From Viola odorata (Eukaryota > Streptophyta > Magnoliopsida > Malpighiales > Violaceae), in NCBI GenBank assembly GCA_963691705.1, contig OY829541.1, positions 50,488,377 to 50,552,376 of the forward strand: a stretch of DNA of 64,000 bases. Direction: 5' to 3'. The notes beneath the pieces were generated by a model, which did not search any database, was not told the DNA's origin, and was given only the letters and a program-made list of their open reading frames with translations. The position numbers and the translations under genes are program-made. Shown here piece after piece: positions 1 to 12,848 of this stretch. Each line of letters begins with the position of its first letter. Within the stretch, counting starts at the first letter, position 1.

Positions 1-1
1 G

Positions 2-265
2 CAATCCCAAGTAGTAGAAAAGCAATTCCAACAGAGTAATACCACCATGAACAGATTGAATACAAAATTACAACAACTAGATCAGTTCATAAAAGATAAT
101 AAACCAAAAAATAGAAGCTTTCTACAACTTAGAGCTAGATTATTAGATATGCCAGCTCAATTCACCCTAAAGCCTTTGATTGATCAATGGCCTGAGGGAG
201 AAGAGATTATTAAACAGAAAACAGAAAGTAGGCATTTATATATATATATATATAGTGAAATTTGA
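2..265 (+). other. Open reading frame entering from the left edge, unknown
   Basis: The frame is open from base 2 and has an internal ATG at 47. The Gln/Asn/Lys-rich, probably helical stretch ends in a run of Tyr-Ile codons made by the (TA)n repeat, so the C-terminus is probably not ancestral. It could be the tail of a gene or of a repeat-derived polyprotein that starts outside the window. I do not recognise the family and cannot assign a function. Confidence 0.25.
236..254. repeat. (TA)n microsatellite
   Basis: About nine uninterrupted TA units, overlapping the end of the open frame at the left edge. Confidence 0.85.
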
Positions 266-1105
266 ATATAAATTTAAATTTTTATTAATACTTTTATAAT
301 CACTAAAACATCATCATCCTTTTATTTCAAACTAAAGAAAAGAGTCCATTAAAATAAGAAAAGAAACAAATAAAAAGAAAAGAGAAGGAGGAGGTTGGGT
401 ATGATGGCGGTGACCAAACCCACCTCAAAAAACCTAATTGGAACACGTCAACATCCTCAAATCGGAATTTGGGCATCCACTTCTTTTCCGGTAAGTGCCC
501 CCTAGGCTCTAACACCTGCCTAGGAGTATTGGAAAAGCCAAAAAAACAAGAAAGGGCATATAAATCAGCCAGTTTTTAATTCACCATCAAAATTTCTTTT
601 GGTGAAATCCCAATTAAATGATACAGTCAAAACAAAACTAAATAACTCATATTAAATGCAGTAAAAACGACATTAGAAGAACTACACTTGTTTAAGATCA
701 CATTGGATCAATCCCGTTTTCCCTTGTCAAAATCCAAACACATAAAAATTAAAACCAATAAATTAATAATTTTAATTAAATCCAAAAACTTTGTTGTAGA
801 TTTTTCTGAACTCTTTCCTGTCAAAAAGAAAAAGGGAGGAAAAACGCTCAGACACCAGAAAATACTTCAAACTTTTTAAAGCTAGAGCCTTCCTTCTCCT
901 ATTTTTAACGCCGTCAGATTACTGCGATCTCCTCCTTCACATCTCATCTCAATCAACTACACAGTAGACTGGACACTGCCCATCTCCAATTCAGTCACTA
1001 TTCCATTCCACACTCAAGCATCTAACACTCAAACTCATTTTTGTAACCTCAAAAAATGAGCAACACCCTTCACCCTCATTAGGGTTTTATACCTTTTCTC
1101 CGATC
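266..1105. other. Upstream region of the SIS3 gene; no gene seen
   Basis: AT-rich DNA followed, near 890-1080, by C/T-rich sequence that probably holds the SIS3 core promoter and 5' UTR. Short ORFs at 327-515 and 688-879 show no family signal. No repeat boundary was found. Confidence 0.5.
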
Positions 1106-4039
1106 ATGTCTATCAGAGGTGTTGATGTCAAGTGGTTAGTTCTCAAAATTACCAATCTTTCGTCACTTACACGTATAAAGTTTTGTTCTTTTAGATGGGT
1201 TTTGTTTATTCTCATCACTGTTGTTGGTGTTGCAGGTATGATGGGTTCTTCTTGTCTATGCTGGCAACCAGTGTGTATCCTTCTCAAGTTTGATAATTTC
1301 TGTTTGGGGTTTTCTTTTCTTTTCTTTTATTATTAACTTTAGCCGTCTTCAATGTTTCTTTAACAATTGTTTGCTGGAACTAGAATAATTGTTGCAATCA
1401 ATTGGAAGCGCTACCATTTCTGTACACACCCTTTGCACATATGGATTGTGGTATGTCTTCTGTATTTATTGGTTGATTTATTTGTTCACACTACTGTGTT
1501 TGCATCTGTTTTTGATTTTCATATGTTTTTTGTGGTCTTTTTCAGGTTGATTATACGGCTGTGTTTATTTTTCGGTTATTGATGTTCATAGATAATGGAC
1601 TTGGTGCTGGGATGGGCTTGTAAGTCCTTACTCTGAAGCTATAGTATAGTACACAATGCCTTAATGTTGCTAGCACTTCTTTTGCAATCATGATGTTGCT
1701 CCCTTGTTTTACGCGTGAGATTTTTCGACAAGTTAATGTATAAGGTGGACTAGCTCACAAAATTTAGGGTCAGCTTTAACTTTCAAGCTAGCAAATTTGT
1801 ATAGTTCAATTTTGAGTGACAAGTTTGTTAATTCTTCTGCTGTTCTGCTTGGTCATAGGGATTTTGGGTGGCAGCAGAGGTATGCTCGATTTTGTGGAAG
1901 AATAGTGGTTCTCTCAATAATGTCTCTGTTGCTCTATCCTTTTCTTTGGGCTTGGACTATAATTGGCACACTTTGGTTCACAAGTGCACGGAATTGTGTA
2001 AGCTTTCAATTTTCTTATTTCCTATTTTTTTGGGAGCATTGTTTCTGTTCGCAATCTTAGTATTGATAGATATATATTTAACTTATTGCAGCTTCCGGAA
2101 GAAGGTCAGAAGTGGGGTTTCCTCATCTGGCTGCTTTTTAGCTACTGTGGACTACTTTGTATTGCTTGCATGTCGGTGGGAAAGGTTAGCTTAGATTCTT
2201 GAAGGAGTTTGATCTAGCTTGATGAGAGCAAATGGAGATATGTTTTCATTGTTTGGCTTATTGGTACAACTGCGTGTTCATGTTTGAGTATCGGAAAGTT
2301 GCTCACTGATTCTGCTTCTTCTCACTATTACTCTTTGAACTTGTCTAATATAGTGGCTGACAAGAAGACAAGCACACCTATTACGCGCTCAGCAGGGGAT
2401 TCCTGTTTCAGAATATGGGGTAAGATTTAATGCATCTTGAAAACTGAGGTTTTTGCTTCTAGCAAGGTCTTGTAATCAGTTGGCTCATATGTTTATCCAG
2501 GTCTTTGTTGATATGATCCGGGTACCAGATTGGGCATTTGAAGCAGCTGGTCAAGAAATGAGAGGGATGATCCAGGAAGCTGCTACTTACCATCCTGGAC
2601 TTTATTTGACTCCTACTCAGGTAAAATAGTAGTTATTGTTTATGGCTAGAATGGTTTTTTACGTTCATTTATAAGTACAGAAGATTTTATTGTTGTCCAT
2701 AACTTGGAGAAATCAGGCCATTGTCATTTTCTGGTCAACTTTTTGTTTTTCCTCACTGTTGGTTGTTCAAAACCATGAAATTACAAGGTTTGCTAGCTCA
2801 AACGAATGCAGGGCATGGCCTGATATCTGTTTAAAAAGAAAGATGTGGACCAAAGAACAGGAGAATGCTTGAGAAAATAATTTTTCCTATTGCAAAGAGA
2901 TATTGCTTGCAGTCTGAAAAATCAATAATTATATGCTGTTGGAACTCAAACTTCTCTCACATATGCAGACTGTTTCTATCCCTGATATCGTGGCTGCAAA
3001 GTCTAAAGTCAGAATGTGGCTAGGGTTTTATTCCTTCAAGGGTGCTTCAGTTATTGTTCTCTGTCTTTGTGTTGAGGGTAATCCTTGTAATGCTGGGTGT
3101 TGTTATTTTGGTTTTCCATAGAGAGAAGCAGTAGAGGCACTCATTCAGGAACTTCCAAAGTTCAGGCTAAAAGCTGTTCCGACTGACTGCAGTGAATGTC
3201 CCATCTGCCTGGAAGAGTTCCATGTTGGCAATGAGGTAAATGTCTTCTTAATAGCCCCTCTCATATCTGCAGACCGATTGTTACTATCCATATTCCTTAT
3301 GTGATGCTTTAGCCTTCAAACTTTTACCTTTCAGATGGAAAAAAAAGTGTCTTGTATATCCAGTGAGATATGCTCTGAACTATTTGGTTCAACCGAATTT
3401 ACCTGTTAGTTGGTTCCCATAGAGGATAGGTTATTTTCTACTATAAGGGTGAAAAGTTTTGATCTTTTAAAATATCAGATAGCCAGCCCTTAACTGGCAC
3501 GTTCATTTGACATGGAAAGGCAATTGAATTGTATTTTAGGAAGGGGATCAGGGCCCACATGTAAAACATAAATAAATTGTAACTTTCTGTAGCATCATTT
3601 AATATTACCGTTGAGCCAAATTTTCTTACTGGTGATTATACAGGTTCGAGGCCTTCCATGTGCACATAATTTCCATGTGGAATGCATTGATCAGTGGCTT
3701 CGACTGAATGTGAAATGTCCCCGTTGCCGTTGTTCAGTCTTTCCCAACCTTGACCTCAGTGCCTTATCCAATATTCGGGCTGATTCTGGACATTCTACAC
3801 CTGTTGTAACCACTTCCCACTATGTTAGGACTCAACCTTCCAGCCAGAGATATCTGCTGAGATTGCAGGGTTTGCTCCGGCCTGTCCAAACCGGGAATGC
3901 AGGGGTGCCAGAAGATGTTGATTTGGAAGCTGCCGAGAATGAAGGTGCAATTGTAACAACGATGGAACCAGTAGTTGTGGAACAAGTTTCCTCAGTTGGA
4001 CATGTGCTTGATGCTCATCCCATTCCACCTCAACAATGA
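1106..4039 (+). CDS. SIS3: SIS3-like RING-H2 E3 ubiquitin-protein ligase
   Basis: Ten exons give one 378-aa protein with phase kept at every junction: 1106-1134, 1236-1274, 1384-1450, 1546-1619, 1859-1997, 2092-2184, 2354-2419, 2501-2620, 3122-3235 and 3644-4039. All introns are GT-AG. The N-terminal 150 residues contain about four hydrophobic helices. A RING-H2 finger starts at residue 235 (CPIC) and continues with the [13 protein letters not shown] and KCPRCRC motifs. The whole protein closely resembles Arabidopsis SUGAR-INSENSITIVE 3 as I remember it, including the N-terminal RGVD and the conserved DLSALSN segment after the RING. SIS3 is a membrane-anchored E3 ligase acting as a positive regulator of sugar signalling in seedlings. 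The ATG at 1106 is chosen because it matches the family start and keeps phase. It looks intact and is probably functional. Confidence 0.93.
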
Positions 4040-4633
4040 ACCTGATTATCACATGGTCACAACTTCACAGCCCATCTAACCCCGAGCCGTTAACATTAAA
4101 TTGTTTGTCCATGATCATCTTCAAATCGTTGCCTTGGTTCAGTTCTCACTGTAAGGGGAAAATTTATCACCCCTCGCTTTCCATGTAGAGTTGTTGACAC
4201 AATCTTGATACCTTGTTTTTTTCCGAGGGTTAGACAACAGAGGAGCTAGATTTTGCTTGAATGTGGCCAGTCTAGTCGTCCTACTAATTCACACTGTAAC
4301 AAAAAGAGGACGGTCATGTTTCGAACTGGCGTGGCGTTCTCCTTGGTCACATCCTTGATGACCAACTTAACAGATTGTTAGGAAATGAAGAATTAGATAT
4401 GCTAATTGTGTAAATTGAATCTCTCTCTATCTGCATCTTCATGTTTTATGGGAGGTAACCCATACTTCAGTATATGAACTTTTGTTGATGAGCATATATC
4501 CAACGGGAACCATTTTATAGTAAGCTGTTTCATGTTGAATGAATGGTGTAACAATGTCTGGTTTAGGAACTCGGAATATAATGATCCATGGAAGGAAAAT
4601 GAACAGCAAAATATTAACAACACATGTTTATTA
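4040..4633 (+). other. 3' UTR and downstream flank of SIS3
   Basis: No coding signal. AT-rich sequence downstream of the SIS3 stop includes the likely 3' UTR and polyadenylation region. It ends at the TA target site of the MITE that follows. An ORF at 4402-4623 on the minus strand has no recognisable content. Confidence 0.5.
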
Positions 4634-5320
4634 CTCCCTCCATTTTTTTTTATTTGTCGCCGACCAATGAATCACGAAGTTTAAGAAAAACGCCATGTGT
4701 CGGCCGCTGGTACGTTCTCCTTCCTTCTCTCTCTTTTCTTTCTTTCTTTTCTCTCCTTTCTTTCTTTCTCCCTCTGTCTGGAAAAATACTCCCTCTGGCC
4801 ACGTTTCCCGTTCTCACCGCCGGCACAGAAAGGAGCGCAAGGACGAGACGAGCAAAACCCAGGTGGAACGGTACCATTCGGCCGCTCCACGTGCCGCCAA
4901 AAGTGGCCGAAGCCGTCGACGCTCCGGCCACGCGCCGGCGCGTCCGGCTGCCGTTCCGTTCGCCACCACCTGCGTTCTGCTCGTCTCGTCATTTCCGGCA
5001 CGAATCTATGGTCACCTTCGTGATAATGTCGTCCAAACTTGTTTTATTGTCCGTTTAAAATCGGAGGAGGAAAGATAAAAGGGCCAAATTTTTCTGACAC
5101 GTTCTGTTCTGTGTCAGCCACCAAATTTTAAATTTGGTCCTTCAATTTTTTCGTTTCCCTTTTTTGCCCTGTGTGACATGTTGTTCAGCCGGGAAACGAC
5201 TCGTCGTCCGAGGGCTTTTTTGTCAAAACGTCAAGTAATGGGCACAATTGCCAAAGGGCGTCAAATAAAGAAAAACAGCCAATTTGGGCTAAAACGTCAC
5301 GTAAAAAAAAATGGAGGGAG
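4634..5320. mobile_element. Stowaway-like (Tc1/mariner) MITE, 687 bp
   Basis: The ends form an inverted repeat. The left end is CTCCCTCCATTTTTTTTTAT and the right end is its near-perfect complement, 19 of 20 positions. A TA dinucleotide flanks each side (4632-4633 and 5321-5322), as expected for Tc1/mariner target duplications. CTCCCTCC is the classic Stowaway terminus. The interior has a long C/T-rich tract (about 4722-4790) and GC-rich sequence unlike the flanks. No transposase can be read, so the element is non-autonomous. It is longer than a typical Stowaway and may have acquired foreign DNA. Confidence 0.82.
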
Positions 5321-5322
5321 TA

Positions 5323-6455
5323 ACTTGCTACTACCTACCTACTTTGGGTCTTGTTCGACTCAAGTTCAGAATAATTGATACTTTATATGATTATTAGATT
5401 TTTAAAAAATATATATTATTACTAACAGTACCATGTAATTTAAGGTAGTTTGATGGCCACTTGTTTGATTGTTAGTGCTGACCACTTGTTTGAATCTTTG
5501 ATTACCACTTAATGAGACAGATCCTGCAAGTGGTACTTCTGTTTCTTATCAGGAAGAGGAAATTTCTTTACTTTGGAGGATACAAACCATATTCATGCTG
5601 GCGGCTCCAATCCATAGTTGGTAAGTACTTTCCATGTTAATAGTTAATGCTTACATGAAATCACATTAGTTAATAATTTAACTGATTAGTATATATAATT
5701 TTTACGAAATAAATTATGAGTTCGGTTATAATAATAATTAATAATATAATTATTTTTTATTTAAAAAAATGCTACAGTGTTTGAATCAAGTAAAATTAAA
5801 ACTTTTTAAAACTTTATAATTGCAAAAATAACTATTAATTTGTCATCCATTTCAACAGAAAAATCAAAATAGTAAAGTTATTTGAATATATTTAAAAATA
5901 AATAAAAATAGAAGAGTTTTCGTGACAAATAAAATAAATTATAGTTTAACTCTATATTTTAAACTAGTTACATATTCTTACCAAAACAAAAGAAAAAGTT
6001 ATATAGTACTATAAAAGTGGAGAATGTAGTTTATCCTGACAAAACGTGGTAATTAAGTTGTTTACCCTAATCATGTTATTAAATCTCTTTAAAAGATGTT
6101 ACTATGAACTTTAATCATGTTACCTTCGGAAACAAATCCAGAACAGTTGTCATTACAGAGGAAAAGTCGTTTGTCCAAACTCCAAACTATATAACATCGA
6201 GCCATGTGGAAAATATTATTTGTGGATGGATCCCACGCAAAACTAGTAATTTCAGAATTTGTAAGTTTGGATATTCTGTTTGGTCTGTCCTTCTCTTATC
6301 TTTGTTGAGCCTATCTCAAATCAAATCTCAAACAATTACTAGAACTGTATTTATCAAAATTCAGCAGTAAGCCCGCAGATTGAAAGAGGCGCTTACAATT
6401 ACAAAACAAAACCCCTTTTGCAGAACCTCTCCTCTTGCAGCAGAGAAGAGAAACA
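5323..6455. other. AT-rich intergenic region upstream of EX2
   Basis: Very AT-rich, with no ORF I can support. The last roughly 100 bases before 6456 probably contain the EX2 5' UTR. Sequence near 5340-5400 has a feel of MITE-like DNA, but no terminal inverted repeat or target duplication could be paired. Confidence 0.4.
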
Positions 6456-9400
6456 ATGATAGTAGCCAACAACTTATGGGGCATATCTACTGTGCCCCAG
6501 TTGAGACCCTTTTGTGGCATAGATTTCTCAGCCAAGAATCCACAAAATTTCAGTTTTGTTCTTCGCAGGTACCCTTCTTTTTGTGCTAACAGTAATAACC
6601 GCAAGACCTCAGCAACCTTTTGCTGTAGTAGCAGCTGTAATAGTACCAATAGTAGCGGTGTTGTTGTTGGTGGTGGTGGTAGTGTTGGTTCCGCTTTGGA
6701 GTGGGATTGGAATAGATGGAACCGTCATTTCTCTGAGATTGAGCAAGCCGAGAGCTTTGCTTCTGTTCTAAAGGTACCTCCTTTTCCCGTAATTTCATTG
6801 TCTTGGACCTTTTTGTTTCTTATTTTGATAAGATTGGATGCTTATGTGAGGTGGGTTCTTTTGGTAGTGGTGAGGATTGGTATTTTTTGTGTTCGTAAAC
6901 ACGAAATTTTGTGTTCTTTCTTCTTGTGTTTGATCCATTGCGAGTTCTTATGTGTGTTTAGAGGTTGTTTAATTGATGAATTTGTTGGAACCCTGCAGCA
7001 TGATGATCATTGGTCTGGACTTTTTTCTTTCCTGTTTTGGTGGGTTGTTACGGCTTTTTAGAAAGATGGGTTCTCAGTGTATTGGTTTTCACTTTTCTTT
7101 GGATTTAGCATGTTTTAGGTTGCTTCGGCATGTTTTTGTGTATTAATTCATTACAAATGGCCCAATTATGTGTAGGAAGATTGCTACACAACACTTGTAT
7201 TAACAACTTGGAATAGTTAGAAAAGACTCTGTATAGTTTATGGCAGTGGCTTGCTTGTTTTTTGCAGGTATCTTTTCTTGACAGAGAAATATGAGATACA
7301 CTCTTCTGTTTGCTTGTGCTAATAAGCACTAATCTTTTTCCTAGGAAGTAAAAATATTTGAGGTTGCTAAATGATGATGTTTTCATGGCATCAAATGCAT
7401 GATAATACTGCATATGGACATACTTTGCTGTTCTTCTCCATACTTCATTTGCTTGAGGGAAACTTCTGCTGTAAAGAAAGGCATGCATACTCTTCTTTGC
7501 AAACTGAATGCTATTTATGCAGTTTCAACTTGAAGATGCAATTGAGAATGAAGACTTCCAGGAGGCAGCCAAGTTGAAAATGGCAATTAAGGAAGCTACG
7601 TCAAAGGATAATGTAGCTGAAATAATGTCTGAATTGAAGGTTTGGTCCCCATAACTTTGGCCTAGAAATCTGTGTAAGGGCCCTTTCAAAGCGGGCCTGT
7701 AGGCATCATACTTGATTCTTAGTTTAATCTGCGTCTTATCTGCAGAAAGCAATAGATGAGGAGCGATACCATGATGCTTCGAGATTGTGTAGGTACACTG
7801 GAAGTGGATTGGTAATTCTCTTATTCCTCTCCTATTATTTTGCTTAATAAGGGACCTTTTTGAAACCAACCCATAAGTAAGGTCTGGATTTCTTTTATTG
7901 AATTCCTAGCATCTTACATTTCTTTTTCTCCTCACTTAATTGATGCTTATTCAAAGGATTTGCAAAATTCTTTTGGTAATGCCCTGCTGTTGCTGAAGAT
8001 TGTACTCAAACTTTTTTGTGGTAACAGGTAGGTTGGTGGGTGGGCTATTCGACAGATTCTGACGATCCCTTTGGCAGGCTGGTACGAATAACTCCTGGTG
8101 TTGGCAGATTTGTTGGTAGGAGTTATACTCCGAGGTGAGAGGATCATCGCAGAATTGATTAATGTTTTGATGCTCCAGAAAGAGTTGATTAACATTGTTT
8201 GCTACAGGCAATTGCTTACTGCATCTCCTGGAACTCCATTGTTTGAAATTTTTGTGGTGAAAGATGCTGAAGAAAAATATGTCATGCAGGTGAGTCACAT
8301 ATTTTGTCTTTACATTGCAATTCATTGCATGTCACCAGATAGAATTCTAGTTCATGATTGTATGTGTTGCATATTATGCATTTAGTAGCCACCCAATGCT
8401 AGAAACTGATGGCCTTGATTACTGTTGCCTTGTCCTTTACATCCTTTGGCAGGTAGTTTTTCTGCGGCGAGCAAAAGGAAGTTCGTCAAATTCCACAAGT
8501 TTGTCGTCGAAATCTGCAAAAGTCCCATCCACTTTAGAATCTGAGAATCCTTCAGTTCTTGAAGTTCAGGGGAGTGAAGTTAAGGCGGAGAAAAGTGAGG
8601 AGAAGGGCATGGATATTGAAGGAGCAACTGAGGAAGGGATAAAGAGTGTGATAAATTTTCTTAAAGATAAAATTCCAGGGCTGAATGTAAAAGTCATGAA
8701 TATGAATGTTACTGGGGAAGTGGTAGGGAATAGTGATTCTGTGACAGAGTTAACGGAAGAAGAGGGTGCAAAAACAGTCTCTAATGAGAATTCTGAAGAT
8801 GAGACAGGAGATTTTGAAGAGATACAGCCTGATGAAGTTGCTCTAGAAGGAAGTTCCGATCCCTCAGAAAATGAAAAGGATCTAGATATGAAGCTTTTCA
8901 TTGGGGGGGTTGTACATACCGAGGATAGTCTTTCCAAGGATGAGTTTGTACGTGTTCCGGCTGAAATGAAATCCTTGGAGAGAGAATCTTTTGTACTGCA
9001 TGTTGAGAAAAGTCTGGATTATGACAGTGGAGAAAATAAGGCATCCAAGGTGAAATTAGCTGCTTTAGCAGCTAAAGGTGTTTCTGAGCTTATGCCTTCA
9101 GATGTCGCCAAAGCATTTTGGAGTGCTGGCAAAGTTTCTCCAAAGGTAGTGCCTAGCATTGATGCACAAGATTTGACACGTTTATTTTTTAATGCTCTTT
9201 ATATAATCCATTACTGTTTATCTTCTGTTTGATAATATAGAGATCAGTCCGTATGTGCATTCTTTTTCATAAGTATCAGATATTTGCTTTCCATCCATCT
9301 TCTACTGTTAATGTTGGAAAAATTTGTCTGCTATTTGTCTTCCTAATTTCACATCATGCTAACTGATTTTTATTTTTATTTTTTTTAATGTGGTGATAAG

Positions 9401-11200
9401 CTGGGTTTTAACCAGTTTTTTTTCTGGAGCAAATTAGACAATGCCTCGTTACCAGGAATTTTTCTTTTGTGACATCAATTTTGATGCTATGTTCTGCAAA
9501 GTTTATGGGCATGGTGCTTAATAATTAAATATTCAGAATTTTATGGAAATAAAATGACCATAAGTATTGCCAATGTGTTCCTCTGGTAATGTATTGATTG
9601 TTATTCTTTTTCTTAGGTTTCTCGAGATGTACGTGAAATTGTCAAAATAGCCGTTAGTCAAGCACAAAAGCAAAGCGGTTTGTCTGAATACACTAATTTC
9701 AGTAGAATTTCAACTTCTAACACCAGTTTAGATCCTTTTGATGGTAAGTATTTTGACTATGAAAGGTTCTTTTTTTTTACTTCTGTTGATTTGAGCGACA
9801 AAAGGTGAATCATCAAAGTAGTAATCAGTTTGTTGAAGTGCAGGCTTATATGTTGGTGCATTTGGCCCTTTTGGAACTGAGGTCGTGCAACTAAAGCGTA
9901 AATTTGGTCATTGGAATGATGTGGATGGCAAGTCCTCAGATGTGGAGTTCTTTGAGTACGTTGAAGCGGTGAAGCTAACTGGGGATCTTAATGTTCCTGC
10001 AGGCCAGGTTTGCATTTTCCAAAAATCTTGACCCTTAACACTGCTGCACTTTTTTATCAAAGAAAGTACAGCACTTATATTTCATATGCAGGTGATGCAA
10101 TTGTTTATACTGATCAATTTGCCATCTGAACATTTAGGTGACATTTCGTGCCAAAATTGGTAAAGCGAGTCGCAATTCCAGCCGTGGAATGTATCCAGAT
10201 GAATTAGGAGTGGTAATTGTACTTCCAAATGGATTCTTATGTCTTTCTTTGTAGTGTTTTCTTTTTCTTTTTTCCTTCTGCAATGGCAAGCACAAAAGTA
10301 CCTACATCTAGGCAGTTGCTGTTATTGTCCTTGTAGTAGTCGTCTTTTCTTCTACCCTACCAAGGCAATGACTTTTCTTAAATGTTCTAAACAAGTAGAT
10401 CCTTCAGTTTAAAACAAAAAGGTAGTTACTTGAAAAGTGTGCTGACTGATTGTACCACTTTGTAGTGGGTAACACCAGGAAAGGTGATTTTCCCTTTCTA
10501 AAAACTTTACTGTTCTGCAGAGCAGAGGAAATCGCAATGCACCAGTCATAGCAATACTGATGATTATAGACTTCATGCTTTGAATGCATCAATGCTATTT
10601 TAGCCATAATGATAAAAGACTAGAACTTTTGAGCTTGTTTGGGCATTTATTGCGGCTCAGTTCAAGAGAATCACAACTATATCTAATGTTTTTGAAAGTT
10701 TGTTATGTTTGATTGAGAAACACAAATAGACCATGTTTTATCTGCTATATGTGCCACGTAGATAAGTTCTCTAGGTCTTTGTTCTGTTAGATTGACCACT
10801 AAAACCACATTGGTTGTACATTTATTTGACTGTGTTGGTCCTCAAAGATATTTGTGATAATCTTAAATACTCTTTTGTGTAGGTTGCAAGTTACAGAGGT
10901 CAAGGCAGAATAGCAGAATTTGGGTTCCGAAATCCACAATGGGTTGATGGTGAACTTCTCCAACTTAACGGCAGGGTAACAGGAATTTTCATGATATTTG
11001 CTAACATTTTGTCTTGTTGCTCATTGAATGATGAGTGGCAACATAATTATTTCGCTGTAGTTTCGTTTTTGCTTAATCCTTCTTCATAATGTTTCTAGGG
11101 CATTGGACCGTATGTCAAGGGTGCAGATCTTGGTTTCCTTTACGTTGTCCCGGAGCAAAGTTTCCTGGTGCTGTTCAACAGATTGAAACTACCAGAATAA
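6456..11200 (+). CDS. EX2: EXECUTER 2, chloroplast singlet-oxygen signalling protein
   Basis: Eleven exons encode 647 aa with phase kept: 6456-6773, 7523-7639, 7746-7811, 8028-8134, 8208-8289, 8453-9145, 9617-9743, 9844-10007, 10138-10212, 10883-10975 and 11099-11200. The first 70 or so residues are Ser/Asn-rich, as in a plastid transit peptide. A UVR-type helical motif follows at about 107-145. Exon 6 encodes an acidic variable linker, and the C-terminal 170 residues are the DUF3506/SOS domain. EX1 and EX2 act in thylakoid-associated retrograde signalling of singlet oxygen. The C-terminus ([14 protein letters not shown]) and the Trp at 527 (KRKFGHW) fit EX2 rather than EX1. From memory, the equivalent Trp of Arabidopsis EX2 (W530) is oxidised by singlet oxygen. 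ATG 6456 is the first in-frame ATG; no ATG precedes it in that frame. The gene appears intact. Confidence 0.93.
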
Positions 11201-11325
11201 GCCGCATATAGCTTCACCCGAGTAATTCATCACCACTTTCATGGGTCAAGAGATCAAACATATCTAATACTGAGGAGACACTAAGGCAGGTTCATCTCAT
11301 ATGGAAGCTGTTGTATTTTAGTAGG

Positions 11326-11326
<1 letters not shown>

Positions 11327-11373
<47 letters not shown>
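11327..11373. repeat. (TA)n microsatellite, about 23 units
   Basis: Uninterrupted TA repeat just downstream of the EX2 stop, probably within or close to its 3' UTR. It should be highly length-polymorphic. Confidence 0.95.
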
Positions 11374-11377
<4 letters not shown>

Positions 11378-12848
11378 TTTGTGGGGGGCAGTTTTCTTCC
11401 CTTGCCTTTCACATATATATATTTATTTCAAACTTTACAGTAACTTATTATTTACTAACCAAATATAGTGAATATAGTAAAACATGTTGATGTGATGCTT
11501 TAGAGTGGTAACTTTCAACATGCAGTTTTTGAGAGCGGCACTTTGCTCTTTTATGATGATGCGTAATGCTTTTAGACTTCTGTAGGTTTCTTTGGTTAGT
11601 AATGGTTTAGGGTATTGCTTTAACGTTCCCAACTTGTGAGGTTCCTTTATGGGTTCAAGAGCATTTTCTTAATGTTGTAACTTATAATTCCTTTTTCCCT
11701 GTTCTTGAACATGATCATTCCACAGTCATCTTAAGGTAACCTCATGGCCAGCTGCATAGTGAGCATATGTAATCATTGAATGACTTTGAGCATTATTAAA
11801 GGCGCACGCACGTGTGGGTAGGCGTAAGCGTACGTGAAAATTATCGACGGACTAAATCGTCATTATTGATTCATTGATCATGTAGCACTGTGCAACTTTA
11901 TGCTTAAAGAAATGAAGTTTCAATGAAAAGCGGATGATGAGATTTGTGATGGTATGGAAAAAGTTTAAATAGCAAGAAGACTGCTGTTTTCTTTGTTTTT
12001 TGTTATTTTTTTCCAACCCTGTCAATCAAATGCTTTGGAATTGTATCTCATGGTTGTTTTTGGTTTTGTGCCAAGTGTTATTGAAAGCATTAAAGTTAAG
12101 TGAGTGATTGTATTCACTACAAGATTTGAGAAAAAATAAAGTTACAAGATTGGTAATAAAGAAAGCCCCACTTCTAAAGAAGCTTACTTTCCTTGCTTCT
12201 TTTTTTGTCCACTATAAAAAGTCACTTATCAAAAATCAAACACCCAATTAGATTTTTTTTTATAAAAAATTCAACTCAATAATTCAGCTATTATAAGATA
12301 ATTTTATATTTCGTTAAACTTAGTAATAGAAGAGATCTTATCTTCGATTATTTTCTCTATCGTTAAATTAACGAGAACAATAAAAATATTAATAATAATA
12401 ATAATAATTTGGATATGAGGATGCTAATCGAACAATGCTGTAATTCGAAACATTTGAAGATCTCAAGCATAGTATACTACCACACTTTGATTCATTTCCA
12501 AGTAACTTCCATGCTTTCTTGTTAAGATTTTAGTATCTCCCTTTTCGCACGCGATATTTTAAGTTGGAATCTCACGGCCCAAATCTTCTACAACCCGGAT
12601 CCACTCCTACACTACCGCTTAGCCCAATAGAAAACCACCGTGTTAAAATCCTACACCACGCGGCCAATAAATATTACGCACTACCACACTCGAACACTCC
12701 TGCCACGTGCCCTTGATCAACACTTGTTAAATTCGCTTCTTCAATCACTCCTCTCCCCTTTCTAGTTTCTACTTCTTCTGCTAAGCACAAACAGATTTCT
12801 CAGTACTTCAATCGAATTCCGCGGAATTTCAAAAAAGAAACACCACCC
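11374..12848. other. Intergenic region, EX2 3' flank to CASP-like promoter
   Basis: No gene is supported. An (AAT)6 run sits at 12391-12408. The last 250 bases turn C-rich and look like a promoter and 5' UTR for the CASP-like gene, with a CCAAT motif near 12664. Confidence 0.5.
12704..12709. promoter_or_regulatory. G-box (CACGTG) upstream of the CASP-like gene
   Basis: GCCACGTGCC lies 140 bp before the ATG. CACGTG with these flanks is the classic plant G-box bound by bZIP and bHLH factors. Occupancy is inferred, not shown. Confidence 0.45.

Noticed and set aside
4650..5078. Several overlapping ORFs of 90-144 codons on both strands
   Set aside because: They lie in the C/T- and GC-rich interior of the MITE, all six frames are open because of composition, and none resembles a protein.
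6435..6455. Upstream start of EX2 at 6435
   Set aside because: The codon is TTG. The first in-frame ATG is 6456.
8566..8937. 123-codon ORF antisense to EX2 exon 6
   Set aside because: A shadow of the acidic, repetitive EX2 coding sequence; no independent support.
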